From Siphonodentalium dalli (lineage: Eukaryota; Mollusca; Scaphopoda; Gadilida; Siphonodentaliidae): a DNA stretch of 64,000 nt. The first letter of the stretch is position 1, and the number at the start of each line of letters is the position of its first letter. The position numbers and the translations under genes were made by a program. Under the pieces are notes generated by a model. That model ran no database searches. It was not told where the DNA came from and was given only the letters and a program-made list of their open reading frames with translations. The stretch spans positions 12,234,036-12,298,035 of the forward strand of contig CP136069.1 of assembly GCA_032622095.1 (NCBI GenBank). The letters run 5' to 3'. Below, piece by piece: positions 1-8,353 of the stretch.

Positions 1-990
1 TTTACCAACAACTGATTCAATTTCGTAAACTTTATTATCTTTTATATGTTGAATTTCTTTACCATAAAATGATCCTGCGATGTTTTCACCATCTAAATCT
101 ACTAATTTGTAAGTTAATGGTGTACTTTTACAAACTCTACTAATTTTGAAAATTTCTTTTGTCCAATTTGGAAGATATCCTTTATCGAAAGTTCTCTTTG
201 TTTTATTTATTCTAACAAAATCTCCAACTTTCAAGATCTTATCTTTTTTCGTTTTTAACTTTCCATAAAGATTTCTGGATACTTCAATTTCATTTTCTCG
301 AGTTACTAAAACTGGTGCCATCTTAATACTTCTATGAAAACTTTTGTTGTAAGAATTCACAAAATCGTGCAAAACATCATTGTATTTCAAAGTTTGATTA
401 TGGGTAAAATATTTCCACATCTTTGTTTTCAATGTCCGTTGAAAACGTTCAACTATACTTGCTTTTGTCTCTGGATTCTCTGTTGTGAAAAAATGAATTT
501 TCTTAGATTTCAAAAATTGTAAAAATAATTTATTTTTGAATTCTGAACCTTTGTCAGATTGAAATGAAACTGGTTTTCGTTTTGATGATTTGAGAATTTT
601 CTGAAATGTTTTAACTAAAGTTTTACCAGTTTTATCTTTAATTTTTTCAACCCATGCAAATTTTGAGAACACATCAATAACACAAAGTAAATATCTGTAA
701 TTGTCATTGTGCTTTTGCAAAGTTTGCAAATCTGCCAAATCAGCTTGCCACTGAATATCAATTCCTGCAACAATAGTTTTACGTCTGCGAAATTTCCGAA
801 CAATTGGTTTGTGCAAAGTATATGTTTTTTGCCATTGTAACCATTTTTTAACATCTGAAAGTTTAATTTTGTTATTTGTTTCTTTCGCATTTTTAAAAAG
901 TTGATTTGCTCCGCTGAAACCACCAACTTCTTTTGGATTGTAGTAAATTTCAGTTAGAAGTTTGTCAAATTTTATGTAAGTGGGGACCAT
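1..990 (-). CDS. Polinton-type retroviral-like integrase (rve), cut by left window edge
   Basis: The minus strand reads open from an ATG at 990 to base 1 without a stop, 330 codons, so the C-terminus is outside the window. The core of a DDE integrase is visible: WQADLADL with the first catalytic Asp near residue 84, CVIDVFSKFAWVE, then QSDKGSEF with Asp near 146, and ENPETKASIVERFQRT with Glu near 181, giving the expected spacing of about 35. After the core comes a stretch around GDFVRINKTKRTF followed by KGYLPNW, typical of Polinton integrases. A chromodomain, if present, would lie off the edge. Integrases of this family insert the element into host DNA. The start overlaps the end of the upstream ORF by 19 bases, a compact viral-like arrangement. 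No disabling mutation is seen in the visible part. The family assignment is firm; whether the gene is active is unknown. Confidence 0.9.
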   Translation of the reverse strand, partial: MVPTYIKFDKLLTEIYYNPKEVGGFSGANQLFKNAKETNNKIKLSDVKKWLQWQKTYTLHKPIVRKFRRRKTIVAGIDIQWQADLADLQTLQKHNDNYRYLLCVIDVFSKFAWVEKIKDKTGKTLVKTFQKILKSSKRKPVSFQSDKGSEFKNKLFLQFLKSKKIHFFTTENPETKASIVERFQRTLKTKMWKYFTHNQTLKYNDVLHDFVNSYNKSFHRSIKMAPVLVTRENEIEVSRNLYGKLKTKKDKILKVGDFVRINKTKRTFDKGYLPNWTKEIFKISRVCKSTPLTYKLVDLDGENIAGSFYGKEIQHIKDNKVYEIESVVGK

Positions 991-1679
991 CCTTTCAAAA
1001 TAGATTTTCTGGTTTCTGGTGTGAAAATATCAACTGAACGTTTTCTTGACTTGCCACTGCTAGGAGTTGCATGAGGTGTATGAAACTCATCACCAGTGTG
1101 ACCTTTTAAATGTCTTTGTATCCACAACCATCGATCCCTGTTACCTACATAATCTTGTGGTATATTAAGTTCCCCCAATCCACGTAGGAATGTTTCATAA
1201 CCAACTGGGTTAAAACCTTTTCGGTGACGAACAACATCGTTTATCAAATCAATTATATTTGATCCAGTAACTGTTTCTGTTCCATAAATTAATTGTCCAT
1301 GATCATCCCATCTAAGTTTAGGATTAGTCGACAACAATGTTAAAATTTGTTGTGCTTTACCACGAAATTTAGATGGAACACTTTCCAATATATGTTCACT
1401 CATGTTCCCAAAGTTTTCAGATAACTTTTGTTCAGGTAAACTGAATTTTGAATTTAAAGATTTTTGTGAAGTTTTCAATTTGTACAAATTTTCTCCAAAT
1501 AACTGTGACTTTTCTGATTCAGAAATATTTTTATCATAAACTGATTTCAATTCTTTGTAAGAATCTGAAACATTTGAAATTGCAGGACCAGGAGGTAATT
1601 GAGGTTTATTCATTTCTGACATTTTCCATTGTTTGAAATCTTCCAGCATTCTGAATGGTACAATAACCATTTTCTTCAT
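972..1679 (-). CDS. Conserved Polinton-associated protein of unknown function
   Basis: An ATG-started ORF of 235 residues. The N-terminus MKKMVIVPFRMLE is short and hydrophobic, followed by a linker rich in Ser, Lys and Glu. From about residue 90 comes a compact module (SKFRGKAQQILTLLSTNP, then LRWDDHGQLIYG, SNIIDLINDVVRHRKGFNP and RDRWLWIQRHLKGH). The tail SGKSRKRS is basic. I recall similar C-terminal modules in predicted proteins from cnidarians, insects and molluscs beside Polinton genes, but I cannot name a function. It lies between the small pX-like ORF and the integrase and overlaps the integrase start by 19 bases, so co-transcription is likely. It could be a minor virion or DNA-binding protein; that is a guess from position and charge. 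The reading frame is intact. Confidence 0.7.
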   Translation of the reverse strand: MKKMVIVPFRMLEDFKQWKMSEMNKPQLPPGPAISNVSDSYKELKSVYDKNISESEKSQLFGENLYKLKTSQKSLNSKFSLPEQKLSENFGNMSEHILESVPSKFRGKAQQILTLLSTNPKLRWDDHGQLIYGTETVTGSNIIDLINDVVRHRKGFNPVGYETFLRGLGELNIPQDYVGNRDRWLWIQRHLKGHTGDEFHTPHATPSSGKSRKRSVDIFTPETRKSILKGWSPLT

Positions 1680-1699
1680 ATTTATTTGAGATTTAGTTT

Positions 1700-2062
1700 T
1701 TACAAAATATTTTTAACAACTGCACCTAATGTTTTGCTAATCAATGGAGCAAGAAATAATAATGGTAAAAAGCCACCTTTTTGATTCAAAATTTTCTTCT
1801 TTTGTTGCAAAGGTTTGTTCTTGTCTGCAAGATATCTGATATGTTTACGCTTCGAATGTAACTTGCGGTTCTGAGCTTCATTCAGTTTTACATTACCTTT
1901 TAAAAGATTTTGACAACATTCTGAAATGCAATCCATCACTTGTTTCGGAGCATCGTTGATCATTTTCTTTTTATATGCAGATGGAACTTTACTCATTGCA
2001 ACAATCAACTCCCCATATTTTTTTATCAGCGGTACTTTCCGGCTCTTAGTTTTTGAAGGCAT
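1700..2062 (-). CDS. Small basic pX-like virion-core candidate
   Basis: An ORF of 120 residues from the ATG at 2062; the in-frame GTG six bases upstream is not a likely eukaryotic start. The first two thirds are strongly basic (SKTKSRKVPLIKKYG, RKLHSKRKHIRYLADKNK). The C-terminus has a Gly-Gly and then a hydrophobic helix, GGFLPLLFLAPLISKTLG. A basic protein ending in a GG-hydrophobic segment is the pattern described for pX-like core or membrane-active peptides of adenoviruses, adintoviruses and Polintons. It lies 20 bases from the next ORF downstream. Sequence similarity in such short proteins is weak, so the call rests on architecture and neighbours. No defect is seen. Confidence 0.65.
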   Translation of the reverse strand: MPSKTKSRKVPLIKKYGELIVAMSKVPSAYKKKMINDAPKQVMDCISECCQNLLKGNVKLNEAQNRKLHSKRKHIRYLADKNKPLQQKKKILNQKGGFLPLLFLAPLISKTLGAVVKNIL

Positions 2063-2119
2063 CTTCACAGTCTAAGTAGTTGTCTCAAAATGAGCAGAAA
2101 AAATTATATGTTTCATCTT

Positions 2120-2708
2120 TTATCTTTTCTGATTGAACCATTCTAAAGCTTCGAATGCCGATTTCGATGGATCAGACAACGGCATAAATTTAGAAAATTC
2201 AAGATCAATAACTGGTTTTTTTTTGTAACGGTTGATGTTGAGGGTTCTGCTGAGAAGGTATAGGTGTAAATTTAGAATGTTGATTTTGTTGAGTTTGCAT
2301 CGGTGTAAACTTTGAATGATTTAGAGAAAGCTTTGTTTTACGTTTAGATTCTTTTTGATTACCCCTTTGTTGTGTTTGCATCAGTGTAATCTTTGAACGT
2401 TTTGGAGAAACCTTTGATTTACTTTTAGATTGTCTACCAGTTTGTTCAAATGAATTTTTCAAAAGACTTCTAATTAAAACTCCCCCAAGGAACCCACTAC
2501 CACCTCGTTGTAAAATTAAATTGCGTTTTGTTTCCATATCAGTTGATCGATCAGAGATTTTTTTAAGAACATTTTTATTTCTCTGAAAAAACTTTTTTGT
2601 CTGTGATGGTAATTTCCAATCATGTTCAAGAAATAATTCAGCTGCAAAAGTGAAGAAATTTATAATTTGTGACAGTTCATCATGACTAAACATCTCGGTG
2701 GACGACAT
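2120..2708 (-). pseudogene. Second pX-like ORF, frameshifted near its C-terminus
   Basis: The likely start is the ATG at 2708 (MSSTEMFSHDELSQ), just after the ATPase stop at 2743. The uninterrupted frame gives 167 residues and ends at a TGA at 2205-2207. It contains LQRGGSGFLGGVLIRSLL, the Gly-rich hydrophobic signature of pX-like proteins, and then three imperfect copies of a basic unit around HSKFTPMQTQQ. The frame breaks immediately after a run of nine A (T9 on the plus strand at 2216-2224). In the neighbouring frame the sequence continues with 31 sensible codons, beginning PVIDLEFSKFMPL and including AFEALEWF, to a TAA at 2120. A one-base slip in the A run is the simplest explanation; a sequencing error or programmed slippage on A9 are alternatives. 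The pX-like assignment is tentative. Confidence 0.6.
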
Positions 2709-2742
2709 GGTTCTAAAATGAAAAAAGTAACAACAACTGAAT

Positions 2743-3393
2743 TTATACTTTTGAATAAATGACAGGACCTCGGTCATTAGCTGTCAACCATTTATGGAAA
2801 ATATCAGTTCTAATTCGCAAATAATTTTCTGTTCTAGGATGAAAATCTACTAAAATATATCCATGATTTATTGAAGTTGCATCTTCGTATGCTTGTTTCA
2901 AATGATTGGTTTGCATTTGATGAGCCAAAACTTTTATTTGATTTTTATCTCGAACGCTTTGAAATAAAACCATGTAGTGTGCATTCAAACTTATAGTTCT
3001 GCTACTTTTTGATTTTTGGAACATGTTTTGAGTAATGTAAATTATTGAAGCATTTCGATGATGACCTTTTCTAGTAAACAAAAGCATTATTTTGTCTTCA
3101 TCTTGTTCCCCCATCATGTCATCGAAAACAACAAGATGAGGAAATGATTTATCTGATACAATTTCCTCATCATCGTCTGGAATACCATCGATAAACTCAA
3201 CGTTATCAATTTCTTTTATACGATTGTATGTGTCTTGCCATTCTTTGTAACACCAAACTATTTTCTTTGGTGGTGTTTGGAATAAATCGTGTTTAAATTC
3301 AATAACTTTTTTAACAAATTCTGTTTTACCTGATCCACTAGGTCCGCTGATAAAGAAATTACACGGATGTTGGAAAAGTAAAGATTCTTCCAT
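2743..3393 (-). CDS. A32-like genome-packaging ATPase (FtsK/HerA type)
   Basis: A 216-residue ORF from an ATG at 3393. The Walker A motif GPSGSGKT is at residues 17-24 after a hydrophobic strand (NFFIS). Walker B, LVVFDD, is at about 87-92, and a third conserved strand with a polar sensor, IIYITQN, at about 117-123. Length and spacing match the packaging ATPases of Polintons, virophages and adintoviruses, which pump DNA into the capsid. The C-terminus RIRTDIFHKWL is typical of the family. The stop is followed closely by the pX-like ORF. The frame is intact. The call is firm because all motifs are present in order and the neighbours are Polinton genes. Confidence 0.93.
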   Translation of the reverse strand: MEESLLFQHPCNFFISGPSGSGKTEFVKKVIEFKHDLFQTPPKKIVWCYKEWQDTYNRIKEIDNVEFIDGIPDDDEEIVSDKSFPHLVVFDDMMGEQDEDKIMLLFTRKGHHRNASIIYITQNMFQKSKSSRTISLNAHYMVLFQSVRDKNQIKVLAHQMQTNHLKQAYEDATSINHGYILVDFHPRTENYLRIRTDIFHKWLTANDRGPVIYSKV

Positions 3394-3426
3394 GTTGTCA
3401 CTTTGATGTCTAATCAGAGAGTGAAC

Positions 3427-4077
3427 TTAACGACGTGTGAATTTAGTTCTTAAAGAGAAATCTCCAAAGCTGTAAATATTTCCATACATTTCAATAATCC
3501 AATTATTATAGTCTTCTATTCTTCTGTACTTTGTTCTGTAAATATAAAAATCATCCCCCAAAATGTTTTGAATTTTTGCATATGTTGACATTTTTTTTGT
3601 TAACAAATACCCATAGATCCTAGGAACTGATTCAAAAGTTCCCCCAGCAAGAGGAAAATGATCTTCATACTTTGTATAATGAATATAGTCATGTTCATCA
3701 AAAGTTCCTAAATCTAAATCCAAATGGTGTTGATCACCACCAAATATCCAAAAATCAGATATTTTTTCAATGAGAAAAAATGTTTTGAATTTAATAAATG
3801 ATTCAATATAGTTTTGAGAGAAATGAGAAAATATACTTGTCTCAAGATAGTCCAATCTCTGTAAACATTCGTCGACATCACAGCATCGTAGTATTGCTTT
3901 CTTTTCTCTTTCAAACCAGACTTCTTGTAATTCCTTCTTTATCTCTGGAATAAGTGTTGACTGTGCCACCAAATATCCATAAATCTTCTCAGCAATTTCT
4001 GGAGGTACTACTCCTGTCAACATCTTGACATGAAATGACTCAACATCTCCATCCGTATGGATATGTGTGAATACCAT
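3427..4077 (-). CDS. Hypothetical protein between polymerase and ATPase
   Basis: The frame is open from a GTG further upstream, but the first ATG is at 4077 (MVFTHIHTDGDVESFHVK), giving 216 residues. It overlaps the 3' end of the polymerase gene by 38 bases in another frame. It is mildly acidic, rich in Tyr, Phe and Asp, and has no signal peptide or transmembrane helix that I can see. A helical part (PPEIAEKIYGYLVAQ, EIKKELQEVWFEREKK) precedes a mixed part with FGGDQHHLDLDLGTFDEHDYIHYTKYEDHFPLAG split over several strands. I do not recognise the family. The intact frame and tight packing between two core genes argue that it is a real element gene. Confidence 0.6.
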   Translation of the reverse strand: MVFTHIHTDGDVESFHVKMLTGVVPPEIAEKIYGYLVAQSTLIPEIKKELQEVWFEREKKAILRCCDVDECLQRLDYLETSIFSHFSQNYIESFIKFKTFFLIEKISDFWIFGGDQHHLDLDLGTFDEHDYIHYTKYEDHFPLAGGTFESVPRIYGYLLTKKMSTYAKIQNILGDDFYIYRTKYRRIEDYNNWIIEMYGNIYSFGDFSLRTKFTRR

Positions 4078-6109
4078 TGACGAGTTTTCGTTTTGTGTAC
4101 ACCGATCTGAAAGTTTTGGTTTGACACTCACTAATTAGTTGATGGTTCTTTTGTCTTTTAATTCTGGAAGGATACTCAACAACAGTTTTGAAATTTTCAC
4201 GATCATTAACACATTGTACCATTGTTTCAAAATTAACTTTTTGACTTGTGCTGTAATCAAGAGTGATACCTTTTACCTTACATTTGGTGTATCTTCTCCC
4301 ATCTTTGATGTATTCATATCCGTAGTTCTTTGGCCCAAGTCCAACAAATTTGACAATCTTTGCATCTGGATGTTCGTCGCTCCATTTCCCCAATCTTCCT
4401 TCGATAGTTTTGATGTTCTTCTTTGATGGATCACTGACATACATACAGCTGTCTGTATCAAAATACAGCACTCTATCTCCAAGTTTTTTAAAAACTTTAT
4501 ACAATTGTAATCTTGCATACGCTGTAACAAAAGAAGCAACAACAACATTTGCTGAATGATGAGGTTCAATATTATCTAAAATATCAACATAATTTACCAG
4601 AATGAATTTGTCACCATCAAGAAGTGTAACATTTTGAACAATTATATTGTTACTAGTAAGCAATTCAAAATAACGTGATGGTTTATCCACATACTCTGTT
4701 TTTGACATAAGATTTCTTTGTGCATTCTTACCCCATATACAATTAATCATAATTTTAGATATTTGGCGTTTTCCTGGATTCTTCTCGATGTTCTCCAATT
4801 TTATACCCTCAGCTGCATAATAATCATGTACAAACTTTTGCTTCTGTTCTTCTGTCTCAACACCAAATGGATAACCACTACATTCCTGTTTGATCTTTAG
4901 ATGTTTGTCGATATAGGATTTGTATATTTCATCTGTCCAATCTGTCCAATGCCAAATTTGGTACACATCAAGTATTTTGTAGCCAACATCCATTGCTTTG
5001 AATAATTCTGGCGTGGTCCACACTCCGGTTATAGCTCGATCTTCTTCTGAATGGTTACATGCCTCGTTCTCATTGATGGCACAAGTGTTGCACAGAGTAA
5101 AAACCATTTTCTTGTTACAATGAATCGGTAGAACTGGAATATACAATTTCGATGGTGGTAAAATTGTACATTTAACAAGCCCCGCATAGTCTCTAATGTG
5201 TTCTTGATCGATCTGCTCTTGGCTCAAAATTTCTGGATGTCCAACAGGGTAGAATTTATATTTGTTGCAAAATGGATACAACGAACACACATCGATGAAC
5301 TTGATTTCTTTTGTGGAATCTTGATCAATTTCCTCGTACAATTTGATGGCATTTGTACGTCCACCAAACAATGCTTCTCTTGGCAAAATGGGGTCTCGAT
5401 GTTTGTAGAAAGATTCCATTTGTTGTTTGAATTTCACATCCGATTTCATTCTTTCGTCGATCTGATGCTCCCAAATTGATTCAACTCTGTAACCAAGACT
5501 TTCCAGTTCATCTTTCTTCTGTTGAGTTCTTGTATATAATTCTTCCATGGTGAGCATCGTATAGGGATTATTGTATTGTCTGTTGTTGTAACATTTTGGA
5601 CATCCATGAAACAGACATCCATTCATCTCAAAAACTGTTCTTGTGGCTTCCTCATATCCATCGACATAGTGTCCACCAATCTTGATTTCTCCTCCATTCA
5701 AAGCATGCTTGATTGTTATCATACGTGACAATGATATATGTTGAAGCCAACGTATCGCTTTCATGGAATAGTTTTTAGCACATGGGTATCCACCATCTGG
5801 AATGATTCCAATTGTTTTCTCTGGCATTGAATTCTTCCTCCATGCCAAATTGCAAACTTGCGCCAATGTTATTGACTCAATGAACGGGTAAATCTGTTCT
5901 GTTTCCAATATGTATTTCCTGAATTTTCCACATCCACGGCGAAGAATATCCACGTCTGATTTGCAGTACTTCTCCATCTCTTCTCGGAAGTTGAATATCA
6001 CGTAATTTTCTATTTTCTCATTGTACCATTCAAAGAATTTCTCTCGATTTTCCACGCTCATCATGTCTGGTTTGTAGTAATCAGAAGCCAAGTAATGTCC
6101 AATGTAATT
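4040..6109 (-). CDS. Protein-primed family B DNA polymerase, C-terminal part (polymerase domain)
   Basis: This is the continuation, in the same frame, of the polymerase gene after a TAA at 6110-6112. It holds Exo III (YCKSDVDILRRGC), motif A (IDVCSLYPFCNKYKFYP, catalytic Asp before the SLYP segment), motif B (KIMINCIWGKNAQR), and motif C (YFDTDS). It ends in TYPYGW, a normal family C-terminus, so the 3' end is complete. Polintons and related viruses use this enzyme for protein-primed replication of a linear genome. On its own this half lacks Exo I and Exo II and has no early ATG. The frame shows no other break over about 690 codons, so the stop is either recent, an error, or read through. Confidence 0.9.
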   Translation of the reverse strand, partial: NYIGHYLASDYYKPDMMSVENREKFFEWYNEKIENYVIFNFREEMEKYCKSDVDILRRGCGKFRKYILETEQIYPFIESITLAQVCNLAWRKNSMPEKTIGIIPDGGYPCAKNYSMKAIRWLQHISLSRMITIKHALNGGEIKIGGHYVDGYEEATRTVFEMNGCLFHGCPKCYNNRQYNNPYTMLTMEELYTRTQQKKDELESLGYRVESIWEHQIDERMKSDVKFKQQMESFYKHRDPILPREALFGGRTNAIKLYEEIDQDSTKEIKFIDVCSLYPFCNKYKFYPVGHPEILSQEQIDQEHIRDYAGLVKCTILPPSKLYIPVLPIHCNKKMVFTLCNTCAINENEACNHSEEDRAITGVWTTPELFKAMDVGYKILDVYQIWHWTDWTDEIYKSYIDKHLKIKQECSGYPFGVETEEQKQKFVHDYYAAEGIKLENIEKNPGKRQISKIMINCIWGKNAQRNLMSKTEYVDKPSRYFELLTSNNIIVQNVTLLDGDKFILVNYVDILDNIEPHHSANVVVASFVTAYARLQLYKVFKKLGDRVLYFDTDSCMYVSDPSKKNIKTIEGRLGKWSDEHPDAKIVKFVGLGPKNYGYEYIKDGRRYTKCKVKGITLDYSTSQKVNFETMVQCVNDRENFKTVVEYPSRIKRQKNHQLISECQTKTFRSVYTKRKLVNGIHTYPYGWRC

Positions 6110-8149
6110 TTAAAACTTTGGTGAATTCGCCCAATGTGGAAAGTGTCCTTTCGCCATCTCATTCAGCTGAAAAGTTTGTGGAAACTTTGAAAGCGGCATC
6201 ATCAGAAAACTCAGAGAATCAATAACTTTCACGCTGTTGCATTTTAAACTGAGAATCTTGTTTCCATTCATGATCAGTTCTGGTTTATGAATTCCACTTT
6301 GTATGAGTGCTTGAAGTAGAAACTGTGCATCGTATCCCTGAGCATTATGTGCTATTGCAACACATCCTTTGTGATCTTGGTGGAATAACCAGTTTGTGAA
6401 GTCTGTTAAAACGTTGTCACCCTTGAATACAAATTCTCTGGAATCCGGTCCGCATGTTTCACATTTTTCTTCGATTGGTTTGCACATGCAATCTCCACAA
6501 GCGGTATGTGCAACACAGAAGTTTGGAATATGAACACCTGTGTCTTGTCTGCATTCAAAGTCAAAGAATACATATGGAATCTTTGCAGGTTTCTTTTCCG
6601 GTGATTCATATTTTGGAATGTAGCACCTGTGATCTGCTTCAACGATTTCTTTGCAATGTTTGCATTTCTTCAACCCCGCACATATATGTCTGCTTGATTT
6701 ATTGATGAGAATTTCTTCATCACAATTGTTGCATAGTTGAACCAAATCACATATTTTTCTTTTCTGTTTTCCTTCCGTCTTCAAATGGTTGTCGAAACAT
6801 GATTTACTTCTGAATGATCGTCGACACGTTCTACACTTCACCCAATTTGTGAAATTACACTGTGTCAATGACCAGCATGCACAAACAAATCTGCATCGAT
6901 GATCGCCACGCATATGGAATCCAATGTCGCAGAATTCGCAGTAGTAGCTGGTGCCTAGAAATCCTTTGATTGATGTTATGGTGTCGAAGTGATTGTTGTT
7001 GTAGTAGATGTGTACACATTTGCTATCCGAACACATTTCTGCAGGTTCAAATAGAAATCCAGCGCCAGCAAATTCATTGTGAATTTTCACAACATATTCT
7101 GGATACAATATTTCTTGAATCTTGTGGAACTCATTGATACTGCAAACTGTATCGTGTGGAATGCCAGCACGGTTGAGTAGATTTTTTGCTGCATCTGTTT
7201 GTGCTGTGTATATTGATTGTCTTATTCTTTTCCATATCTTTGACCAGCACGCAGATCCATCACTATCTGCCTTACACATTCCGACGACAATAGATCTTGC
7301 CATACACATAACATTATCAGCATTTTCAATCCGGACAATACTTCTTTTTACTTTTGTCAACTTGTTCTTGTCTGCAAATGGTCCATAATGTAGTGAGTGT
7401 CGTGTACCACCTTCCGGAATATCTGTAACGAAGATTTCGAAATTGAGTGCACCGTCATGAATTGTAAAGGCTGCATTTGATTGAACCACATTTTGAATAT
7501 TATCCATGAGTGTCCCACCATTCAATTCACTGGCTTTTGTGAATGGAATGAAAATGCTCATATCAAGTCCTCGATGATTTATCGTAACTCTGATTCTTGT
7601 CTTCTCATTTGCTGAACATTTCTGTTTCAATTCTTCTGTCAACTTCTCAAATATCTCTGGAATGTTTTCGATTGGATCTGTAAATTTCTCGAATTTCACA
7701 CCAAATTGTCGTGATGCTGATTTAAATTTTCTGGAAAATTTCTCCGAGTTCAGCTCCATTTTGAAATATTTTGTTGGATTGAACACAACACGCTCTCTAG
7801 CCAGACTTCTCTTTCTCTTCCCACCAATTTCTCTATTCTGTCTTCGACCGCGTCCAATCTGCCCATCACTAGAACTTTCTTCACTTTCTGCCCTATCAGT
7901 TTCCATATCGCTCTCTTCACTTTCTGCCTCATCAGTTTCCATATCGCTCTCTTCACTTTCTGCCCTATCAGTTTCCATATCGCTCTCTTCACTTTCTGCC
8001 TCATCAGTTTCCATATCGCTCTCTTCACTTTCTACCTTATCAGTTTCCATATCGCTCTCTTCAATAACTGCAGGCCTTGGTCTTTTTCTAACAATATCTT
8101 CTTCGCTGGCGGCGTCGTCTGAAACAGGTCTTTTAATTCTCTTAAACAT
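6110..8149 (-). CDS. Protein-primed family B DNA polymerase, N-terminal part (zinc-rich and exonuclease region)
   Basis: The ATG at 8149 is the likely start; an in-frame TTG lies 24 bases upstream. The 679 codons run as follows: a basic leader (MFKRIKRP, RKRPRP), an acidic 12-residue repeat tract, a long N-terminal domain, a Cys/His-rich region with many CxxC pairs (for example YYCEFCDIGFH, CRTC, CKHC), then the 3'-5' exonuclease motifs Exo I (VFFDFECRQ, about residues 527-535) and Exo II (AHNAQGYDAQF, about 600-610). The frame ends at a TAA (6110-6112), but the very next codons, NYIGHYLASDYYKPDM, continue the family's sequence in the same frame, so the gene is interrupted by a single nonsense codon. 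The leader is shared with the divergent gene at 8354. Confidence 0.88.
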   Translation of the reverse strand: MFKRIKRPVSDDAASEEDIVRKRPRPAVIEESDMETDKVESEESDMETDEAESEESDMETDRAESEESDMETDEAESEESDMETDRAESEESSSDGQIGRGRRQNREIGGKRKRSLARERVVFNPTKYFKMELNSEKFSRKFKSASRQFGVKFEKFTDPIENIPEIFEKLTEELKQKCSANEKTRIRVTINHRGLDMSIFIPFTKASELNGGTLMDNIQNVVQSNAAFTIHDGALNFEIFVTDIPEGGTRHSLHYGPFADKNKLTKVKRSIVRIENADNVMCMARSIVVGMCKADSDGSACWSKIWKRIRQSIYTAQTDAAKNLLNRAGIPHDTVCSINEFHKIQEILYPEYVVKIHNEFAGAGFLFEPAEMCSDSKCVHIYYNNNHFDTITSIKGFLGTSYYCEFCDIGFHMRGDHRCRFVCACWSLTQCNFTNWVKCRTCRRSFRSKSCFDNHLKTEGKQKRKICDLVQLCNNCDEEILINKSSRHICAGLKKCKHCKEIVEADHRCYIPKYESPEKKPAKIPYVFFDFECRQDTGVHIPNFCVAHTACGDCMCKPIEEKCETCGPDSREFVFKGDNVLTDFTNWLFHQDHKGCVAIAHNAQGYDAQFLLQALIQSGIHKPELIMNGNKILSLKCNSVKVIDSLSFLMMPLSKFPQTFQLNEMAKGHFPHWANSPKF
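7869..8060 (-). repeat. 36-bp tandem repeat encoding an acidic 12-residue tract
   Basis: Five copies of a 36-bp unit encode EESDMETDEAES-type blocks near the polymerase N-terminus. Copies alternate between EA and RA at the variable position, so the array has a 72-bp higher-order period, a sign of recent unequal duplication. The acidic tract follows the basic leader directly and is absent from the divergent gene that shares that leader. Confidence 0.9.
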
Positions 8150-8228
8150 TTTTGTCTTGAGTTTTGTTAGCAAAAAATATTGCGACTGGCTTCTTCGGAG
8201 TTGAAGTTTAAAGTGTAGAATTACACCT

Positions 8229-8250
8229 GCTTTTATAGCTTTTATAGCAT
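8229..8250 (-). promoter_or_regulatory. Tandem TATA boxes for the polymerase gene
   Basis: On the minus strand this reads GCTATAAAAGCTATAAAAGC, two overlapping TATAAAAG boxes nine bases apart, about 80-90 bases before the ATG at 8149. The mirror-image promoter has only one box. Confidence 0.65.
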
Positions 8251-8265
8251 TCGCGATGAAAATGC

Positions 8266-8273
8266 TATAAAAG
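8266..8273 (+). promoter_or_regulatory. TATA box for the zinc-knuckle gene
   Basis: TATAAAAG lies 81 bases before the ATG at 8354, in the right arm of the palindrome. A pyrimidine-rich stretch (TTACACTTCAACTCC), which could hold the transcription start, follows about 25-30 bases downstream. Confidence 0.65.
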
Positions 8274-8353
8274 CAGATGTAATTCTACACTTTACACTTC
8301 AACTCCGAAGAAGCCAGTCGCAATATTTTTTGCTGACAAAACTCAAGACAAAA

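Noticed and set aside
7662-8204. 180-codon Ser/Leu-rich frame on the plus strand
   Set aside because: It is the antisense of the acidic repeat in the polymerase gene.
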